A DNA stretch of 10,975 nt from Sphaerochaeta sp. (GTDB taxonomy: Bacteria; Spirochaetota; Spirochaetia; Sphaerochaetales; Sphaerochaetaceae). Every line of letters starts with the position of its first letter. Position 1 is the stretch's first letter. The DNA lies in NCBI GenBank assembly GCA_023228445.1, contig JALOBD010000076.1, positions 1-10,975 on the forward strand, written 5' to 3'. The translations under genes were made by a program, and so were the position numbers. Of this stretch, positions 7,005 to 10,975 are shown piece by piece. Below the pieces are notes generated by a model that had not been told where the DNA came from, searched no databases, and worked only from the letters and a program-made list of their open reading frames with translations.

Positions 7005-8600
7005 CTAGCCAAACATGGAGATGATGGCAATGATCACGCCGGTAATCCCTTCGCCGCCGAGCAAGCCGCTGGCGATGAGGCCGGTCTGTTCGCCCACCTG
7101 CTCTTTTGTTGCATTGGCCGAGAAGATCGCCTTGAAGATAATGGAGAGGAGCGAGCCCAGACCCATGATCGAGGAGATGTAGATCGGCAGGTACACCCCC
7201 AGACCCAGTGTCGCGCTCGGCAGATTGGCCAGATAGAGGGCCAAGCCGACGCCCAGGCCGATGAGGAAGGCGGGGATGTGGTCAAGACCTCCGACCATCG
7301 CACTGACGGCGGCTGCTTGGGGGGCGGGCAACGCCTCGGTGCCGAAGCCGCCGAAGGCGCGCCGCATGACCAGCAGAACGAAGACGGAGAGCACTGCTCC
7401 AACGACCCCGCCGATGCCCTCGCCGAGGAGCTGCTGACGGGGGTCGGAGCCCAATAGGTGGCCGCTCTTGAGGTCATTCATCACGTCCCCGGTGAGGCCG
7501 CAGGCGACTGCGACGACCGCAGCGATGGAGAAGGAGGCGATCATCGAGGGTTTGGAGATCAGCTGGATGGCCAAGAGCACGAGGATGGCGAAGATCTCCA
7601 TCGGGTTGATACCGGTCTGTCCGGTGAGCATGCCACTGAGGTAGGTGGCCAAGTAGATGCCTGCCATCAAGACGATGGCTTCGACCAGACCCAGGTCGGT
7701 GCCGAGAGAGAGCAGCAGCACGGCAAGGGCGATGATGGCAAGGACAGCGATGCTGCGCCGGTTGAAGGAGGGGCGCCGACCCTCCTGTAATTTCTTCTGC
7801 CTTCCAAGATGGGAGGCGATGGCTTTGAAGAAGACTCCCAAGCCGGTACCGATCATCAACCCGATGCCGAGGTTCTGGCGAAAGAGATCGGCTTCTCCCA
7901 TCGTGGCGAAGAGGCCGCTCTGGATGCCAAGCGGGGTGAGGATGTAGAAACCGAAGACCGCCCCACCGAACCACAGGAGTGCAAAGAGCGGTCCGATGAT
8001 CGCCCCGATGCCCAACGCCATCGGGCTGACCCACATGGAGAAGGCGGGCATGATGGCGCTGCCGCCCCACAGCGTCAGAAGGGCTGGGATCTTGCCCAGA
8101 TAGTCACGTACCGTGGTGAAGATCACACTGAGCCCCATGGCAGAGAAGAGGGTGCGGGCCCCCTTGCCCCCCTTGGTCCCGGCTTGCAGGGTATTGTAGC
8201 TGGCGATGCCCATCGGATAGGGCAGTGCCTCCTCTTCAATGAGCTTGGTGCGGAAGAGGGCGGAGAAGAGGGTGCCGAGCACTGCCCCGACGACGGTGAG
8301 GATGATGAGGTTGGAGATGGGGATCGATGCATCGGGATCGAGCATCCAGAGGCCCGGGAGGGTGAAGGCGAGACCGCCTGCGACCATCGCCCCACTGCTC
8401 ATGATGGTGTGGGTGACGTTGATTTCCTGCAACGTCGACCCCTTTGCCTTGGAGAGGGCGGCCATGCTGAGCACGGTGACGAAGATGGTAGGCCAGGGTA
8501 GTGCACCCATGCGCAGTGCGACGTACATGGAGCTTGCGGTGATGACCACCAAGCCCAAGAGTCCGATGACCAAGGCTCGCATACTCAGTTGTCTCTTCAT
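7005..8600 (-). CDS. OPT-family transporter (oligopeptide or metal-chelate uptake)
   Basis: This 531-residue protein is almost wholly hydrophobic, with well over ten probable membrane segments, and belongs to the OPT/YSL superfamily, which imports small peptides or metal-chelate complexes by proton coupling. Family landmarks are visible in order: ALRMGALPWPTIF (N-terminal half of TM1-2), EINVTHTIMSSGAMVAGGLAF, LPYPMGIASYNTLQAGTKGG, the hallmark DLKSGHLLGSDPRQQLLGEGIG after the central membrane block, LPSATLGLGVYLPIYIS, and GLIASGLLGGEGITGVI at the C-terminus. It is on the short side for the family, but both ends carry expected motifs so it appears complete. GGAGGAAG (8617-8610) precedes the ATG by 9 nt and sets the start. 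No convincing promoter was found in the 185-nt upstream region on this strand. It is followed after 10 nt by rlmN. The substrate cannot be told from the sequence. Confidence 0.92.
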   Translation of the reverse strand: MKRQLSMRALVIGLLGLVVITASSMYVALRMGALPWPTIFVTVLSMAALSKAKGSTLQEINVTHTIMSSGAMVAGGLAFTLPGLWMLDPDASIPISNLIILTVVGAVLGTLFSALFRTKLIEEEALPYPMGIASYNTLQAGTKGGKGARTLFSAMGLSVIFTTVRDYLGKIPALLTLWGGSAIMPAFSMWVSPMALGIGAIIGPLFALLWFGGAVFGFYILTPLGIQSGLFATMGEADLFRQNLGIGLMIGTGLGVFFKAIASHLGRQKKLQEGRRPSFNRRSIAVLAIIALAVLLLSLGTDLGLVEAIVLMAGIYLATYLSGMLTGQTGINPMEIFAILVLLAIQLISKPSMIASFSIAAVVAVACGLTGDVMNDLKSGHLLGSDPRQQLLGEGIGGVVGAVLSVFVLLVMRRAFGGFGTEALPAPQAAAVSAMVGGLDHIPAFLIGLGVGLALYLANLPSATLGLGVYLPIYISSIMGLGSLLSIIFKAIFSANATKEQVGEQTGLIASGLLGGEGITGVIIAIISMFG

Positions 8601-8717
8601 ATCTTTACACTTCCTCCATAAGTGTATGGTACCGAGCTTTGATATAAAACGCTAGGCTTGCGGCTGGGAAGCGAGGAAAGTTGTCAAAAACCGCTTTTGA
8701 AGTCCTAGTAAGTCAAT

Positions 8718-8747
8718 ATGATATTGTGCTACGGTCGTAGATATCAT
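8718..8747. promoter_or_regulatory. Nested dyad in the divergent OPT/barrel intergenic region (possible operator)
   Basis: Outer arms ATGATAT (8718-8724) and ATATCAT (8741-8747) are perfect 7-bp inverted repeats whose centres are 23 bp apart. Inside, CTAC (8729-8732) and GTAG (8737-8740) form a second perfect pair around GGTC; a 4-nt TGTG separates the left arms, while the right arms abut. It can be read as a two-turn operator or as an 11-bp RNA hairpin with a 4-nt bulge. Candidate -10 hexamers for the downstream gene lie inside it: TATGAT (8717-8722) or the extended TGC-TACGGT (8727-8735). I cannot choose between them, and neither has a strong -35. Confidence 0.5.
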
Positions 8748-8751
8748 CAAA

Positions 8752-8770
8752 TGCAGGGAAGAATCCTGCA
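8752..8770 (+). other. Small hairpin in the leader of the barrel-protein gene
   Basis: TGCAGG (8752-8757) pairs with CCTGCA (8765-8770) around a 7-nt loop, a perfect 6-bp stem that ends one base before the AAGGAAGGA ribosome site (8772-8780). There is no U-tract, so it is not a terminator. It may modulate ribosome access or protect the 5' end of the mRNA; a short stem like this could also be chance. Confidence 0.4.
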
Positions 8771-8785
8771 AAAGGAAGGATATTC

Positions 8786-9244
8786 ATGAGGAAAACCGTA
8801 CTTGTACTGTTGGTGATGACCCTTGTGCTCGTCCCGGTCTCCGCAAAGAATTCATTTGCGGCAGGCGTGAATCTCGGCTCGAATGCGGGTCTTGGATTTC
8901 AATACCGGTTGAGTGATTTTGATCTTGTGGGGAACATCGGATATGGATTCTTCGATGGATACCTCTCTGTCGATGCCGCGGCAAGCTACAAGGTGACTGA
9001 TTTCAAGATTGAACAGGCTGCCTTTGACGTCACGGTGGGAGGGGGTGCCTACGTCGGGATTCCAGTAAGTGGTGCCAAGAGCCTTGGCCTTGCGGTGATA
9101 GTTCCCGTCGGCCTCAAGTACAGCCTGGACAACCCTGACTTGCCCTTGGACTTCTATCTGCGCCTCGCCCCGGGGTACTGGATCAAACCCACTCCGTACT
9201 TCTATATGGGCGGATACATCGGAGCACTGTGGCGCTTCAACTGA
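8786..9244 (+). CDS. Small exported protein, probable outer-membrane beta-barrel
   Basis: The 152-residue product begins with a clear signal peptide: MRK, a hydrophobic core, and probable cleavage after VSA at residue 20. The mature part alternates polar and hydrophobic residues with many Gly and aromatic residues (for example LGFQYRLSDFDLVGNIGYGF, FDVTVGGGAYVGI, FYLRLAPGYW, FYMGGYIGALWRF), as expected for about eight short membrane strands. The last residues are WRFN, close to the aromatic end typical of barrel proteins but with an extra Asn. There are no cysteines in the mature part and no lipobox. The ATG follows AAGGAAGGA (8772-8780) by 5 nt. The gene is divergent from the OPT transporter and convergent with hflX. 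I do not recognise a named family; similar small barrel proteins are common in spirochaetes. Localisation is inferred and function unknown. Confidence 0.8.
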   Translation: MRKTVLVLLVMTLVLVPVSAKNSFAAGVNLGSNAGLGFQYRLSDFDLVGNIGYGFFDGYLSVDAAASYKVTDFKIEQAAFDVTVGGGAYVGIPVSGAKSLGLAVIVPVGLKYSLDNPDLPLDFYLRLAPGYWIKPTPYFYMGGYIGALWRFN

Positions 9245-9274
9245 GCGCCCAGTGGCACAGCCTCGACGAGCGTC

Positions 9275-10561
9275 CTACTGTAGGTACTCCAAGAGGGGGC
9301 CTTGGTAGCGCCCGTCGATGCGAGCCTTCACGCTGATTCCTACTTCGGTATACTCGATTTGTTGTACTTGTCCCCAACGGTGGAGGTGTGCGACCAAGTC
9401 GTGGCGATCGGTGGGGATCAGATAGGTGGACAGTGGCCGCAGGCTCTTCAGGAGCTCTGTGATCTCGTTCACCAGGAGGTCGAGGCCCACGCCGGTGACG
9501 ATTGAGCTCTCGATGACGGGGCTGTAGAGTGAGCGGAGGCGGGAGACGGCAAAGTCGTCCTCGAGCTTGTCGATCTTGTTGGCCAGCACGATGGCCGGCT
9601 TGTCAGTCGCGCCGAGCTCCTCGAGAACCTCGACGGTGGTCGTATAGTTGCTGATCATGTCAGGGGAGGAGGCATCGCAGACGATGATGAGGAAGTCAGC
9701 GTAGATTGCCTCTTCCAGGGTGCTCTTGAACGCTTCCACGAGGTTGTGGGGGAGGTTTGAAACAAAGCCTACCGTGTCGCTTAAGAGAATCTCCTCCCCT
9801 CCGGGCAGCTTGACGGTGCGGGTGGTAGGGTCGAGGGTGGCGAAAAGCTTGTCCTCTACGAAGACTCCTGCATCGGTGAGCGCATTGAGCAGTGAGGATT
9901 TGCCGCTGTTGGTGTAGCCGACGATCGCTCCCACGGGGATGCTGGATTCAATACGTTGGCTGCGCTGTACGGCACGCTGGGTGACAACTTTGGAAAGCTG
10001 AGCCTTGAGTTGCAGGATTTTGTCGCTGATTTGGCGTCGGTCCATCTCAAGCTGGGTCTCACCAGCGTCACGGGTACCCCGCATACCGCCCCGCTGGCGA
10101 GAGAGGTGGGTCCACTTGCGCGTCAGGCGGGGCAGCGAATATTCAAGGCGGGCAAGCTCGATTTGGAGGACCGCTTCCTTGGTCTGGGCACGGTCGGCGA
10201 AGATCTGCAAGATCACCTCGTCGCGGTCGATGACAGCACACCCCCAGATCTCCTCCAAGTTGCGTTGGATGCGCGGACTGAGTGGCATCTCGAAGATCGC
10301 CAGATCGACAGCGCTCTCCTTGATGATCGCCTCGATTTCGGCGACCTTGCCACTGCCGATCAACGTGGTGCTGTTTGGCGTTCGCAGTGTGACGTATTCG
10401 ATTCGATCGACGACCACTGCCATGGTGTCGACGAGCGCAGAGAGCTCTTCTGCTCTCCGTTCTTGTTGGCTTTGGGTGTCTGAAGTGGATGAAATGATCA
10501 ACAACAGGGCCCGCTGTGCGTCGGTTGCAACCTCATGGATGCGTGTAGTTTTGGTACCCAT
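9275..10561 (-). CDS. hflX: GTPase HflX (ribosome-splitting/rescue GTPase)
   Basis: HflX binds the 50S subunit and splits stalled 70S ribosomes under stress. Numbering from the ATG at 10561 (428 residues), the N-terminal HflX domain holds TLIGSGKVAEI (66-76). The long coiled-coil helix region spans about 120-205 and includes the family signature GGMRGTRDAGETQLEMDRR (158-176). The G domain carries G1 at 215-222 (GYTNSGKS, usually GYTNAGKS), G3 DTVG at 262-265 and G4 NKID at 328-331. The C-terminal domain ends at LEYLQ. An in-frame TTG at 10597 would add 12 residues, but that TTG is the -35 box of the gene's own promoter, so it cannot be in the mRNA. The ATG lies 7 nt after the -10 and lacks a usable ribosome site, implying a leaderless mRNA. 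Only 30 nt separate its stop from the convergent barrel gene, with no clear terminator. Confidence 0.95.
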   Translation of the reverse strand: MGTKTTRIHEVATDAQRALLLIISSTSDTQSQQERRAEELSALVDTMAVVVDRIEYVTLRTPNSTTLIGSGKVAEIEAIIKESAVDLAIFEMPLSPRIQRNLEEIWGCAVIDRDEVILQIFADRAQTKEAVLQIELARLEYSLPRLTRKWTHLSRQRGGMRGTRDAGETQLEMDRRQISDKILQLKAQLSKVVTQRAVQRSQRIESSIPVGAIVGYTNSGKSSLLNALTDAGVFVEDKLFATLDPTTRTVKLPGGEEILLSDTVGFVSNLPHNLVEAFKSTLEEAIYADFLIIVCDASSPDMISNYTTTVEVLEELGATDKPAIVLANKIDKLEDDFAVSRLRSLYSPVIESSIVTGVGLDLLVNEITELLKSLRPLSTYLIPTDRHDLVAHLHRWGQVQQIEYTEVGISVKARIDGRYQGPLLEYLQ

Positions 10562-10568
10562 CCTGTTT

Positions 10569-10597
10569 AGGATACGAGTGGTTACCACGTTAGTCAA
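10569..10597 (-). promoter_or_regulatory. hflX promoter, predicted to make a leaderless mRNA
   Basis: On the minus strand TTGACT (10597-10592, 5 of 6) is followed by a 17-bp spacer and TATCCT (10574-10569). The hflX ATG begins at 10561, with 7 nt between it and the -10 box, so transcription should start at the A of the ATG or within a base or two of it. Confidence 0.72.
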
Positions 10598-10610
10598 TAT
10601 GTGCTACACT
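10582..10610 (+). promoter_or_regulatory. ychF promoter (extended -10)
   Basis: TTACCA (10582-10587), a 17-bp spacer and TACACT (10605-10610) preceded by TGC, an extended -10. Transcription would begin near 10617, giving a leader of about 35 nt that contains the ychF ribosome site. The -35 lies inside the spacer of the hflX promoter on the other strand. Confidence 0.6.
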
Positions 10611-10651
10611 CTGCCCGGTTGGCCGTTTGAGCCGATCCAATGAGGTATCCA

Positions 10652-10975
10652 ATGAGTTTGAATTGTGGTATCGTGGGCCTGCCGAACGTCGGGAAGTCCA
10701 CCATATTCAGTGCCCTTACCGCTGCCCCTGCCGAGGTGGCGAACTACCCCTTCTGTACGATTGAGGCGAACGTTGGCATCGTTGCGGTCCCCGATCCCCG
10801 TCTTGAGGCAATCGCCGCATTGATCCCTGCCAAGAAGACCGTCCCTGCGACGGTTGAGTTCGTCGATATCGCAGGCCTCGTCGCCGGAGCGAGCAAGGGA
10901 GAGGGGTTGGGAAACCGCTTCCTTGCCTCGATCCGTGAAGTCGGCCTCATCGCCCACGTGGTGCGGTGCTTTGAC
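10652..10975 (+). CDS. ychF: Ribosome-associated ATPase YchF/OLA1, 3' end outside the window
   Basis: The frame runs open to the window edge, giving the first 108 residues of a protein that is normally about 360-370 long. YchF is an Obg-family P-loop protein that prefers ATP to GTP, binds ribosomes and is linked to redox stress. Visible signatures are GLPNVGKST (9-17, G1), ANYPFCTIEANVGIVAVPDPRL (30-51, the highly conserved switch I stretch) and VDIAGLVAGASKGEGLGN (71-88, G3 and switch II). The NxxE specificity motif and the TGS domain lie beyond the window. GAGG (10642-10645) lies 6 nt before the ATG at 10652. An in-frame ATG at 10640 is less likely because it would overlap that site and add residues not usual in the family, whose members begin MSLxCGIVGLPNVGKS. 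It is divergent from hflX. Confidence 0.96.
   Translation, partial: MSLNCGIVGLPNVGKSTIFSALTAAPAEVANYPFCTIEANVGIVAVPDPRLEAIAALIPAKKTVPATVEFVDIAGLVAGASKGEGLGNRFLASIREVGLIAHVVRCFD

Noticed and set aside
6995..7030. ATG at 7030 (or 7003) as the rlmN start
   Set aside because: It would overlap the transporter coding end and add non-conserved residues; the ATG at 6994 has a properly spaced AGGA.
7809..8501. 230-codon open frame on the plus strand inside the OPT gene
   Set aside because: Its translation is a low-complexity mix of Glu, Gly, Asp and His opposite a hydrophobic membrane protein, a typical antisense shadow.
8621..8649. TTTTAT-17-TACACT on the minus strand as an OPT promoter
   Set aside because: The predicted transcript start would fall inside the gene's own ribosome site, and the -35 is poor.
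9245..9290. CCTACTGTAGG palindrome as a terminator between the barrel gene and hflX
   Set aside because: The arms are 5 bp with a single-base loop, there is no U-tract, and it overlaps the hflX stop codon.
10562..10597. TTG at 10597 as the hflX start
   Set aside because: It coincides with the -35 box of a good promoter whose predicted transcript begins at the ATG at 10561.
9956..10643. Plus-strand open frames of 175 and 212 codons over hflX
   Set aside because: Both overlie the conserved HflX coding sequence, show no domain and lack a ribosome site.
1..10975. CRISPR arrays, tRNA or rRNA genes, insertion sequences, attachment sites
   Set aside because: I found no regularly spaced repeats, cloverleaf-like sequence, transposase or integrase motif, or terminal inverted repeats by reading both strands.

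Overview
The window reads as chromosomal core sequence from a fairly GC-rich anaerobic bacterium, most likely a spirochaete of the Treponema/Sphaerochaeta type. The main pointers are a naturally short alanyl-tRNA synthetase (597 residues, without the C-terminal C-Ala region; spirochaete enzymes are about this long), a stand-alone flavodiiron protein typical of anaerobes, and a small signal-peptide protein that looks like an outer-membrane barrel. The lineage is an inference; there is no rRNA or other taxonomic marker here.

Left part (1-3050, + strand): a 5'-truncated AlbA_2/GHKL-ATPase/winged-helix protein, an unrecognised 116-residue acidic protein with its own promoter and Shine-Dalgarno (SD) site, then a flavodiiron protein with every metal ligand present, closed by a strong terminator. 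Middle (3050-5930, + strand): a divergent DprA/Smf-family protein lacking the C-terminal winged helix, then alaS, whose promoter lies so close to its ATG that the mRNA should be leaderless; a second strong terminator separates it from the convergent genes. Next (5933-8600, - strand): an OPT-family transporter followed after 10 nt by rlmN, probably one transcript. Then a + strand gene for a small exported barrel-like protein, preceded by a 185-bp divergent intergenic region with an unusual dyad and a second hairpin beside the SD. Right end: hflX (- strand) and ychF (+ strand, cut by the window end) share a compact divergent promoter region with interleaved -35 boxes; hflX is also predicted leaderless.

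Functionally this is mostly housekeeping: translation (alaS, rlmN, hflX, ychF), oxygen or nitric oxide removal (flavodiiron protein), peptide or metal-chelate uptake (OPT), and DNA handling (DprA-like). I see no mobile element, CRISPR array, tRNA, rRNA or defence island. The best leads are the leaderless promoter architecture, the dyad before the barrel gene, the cysteine cluster in the short AlaRS, the atypical DprA-like protein and the small unknown protein at 1335-1685. No stretch longer than about 190 bases lacks a gene.
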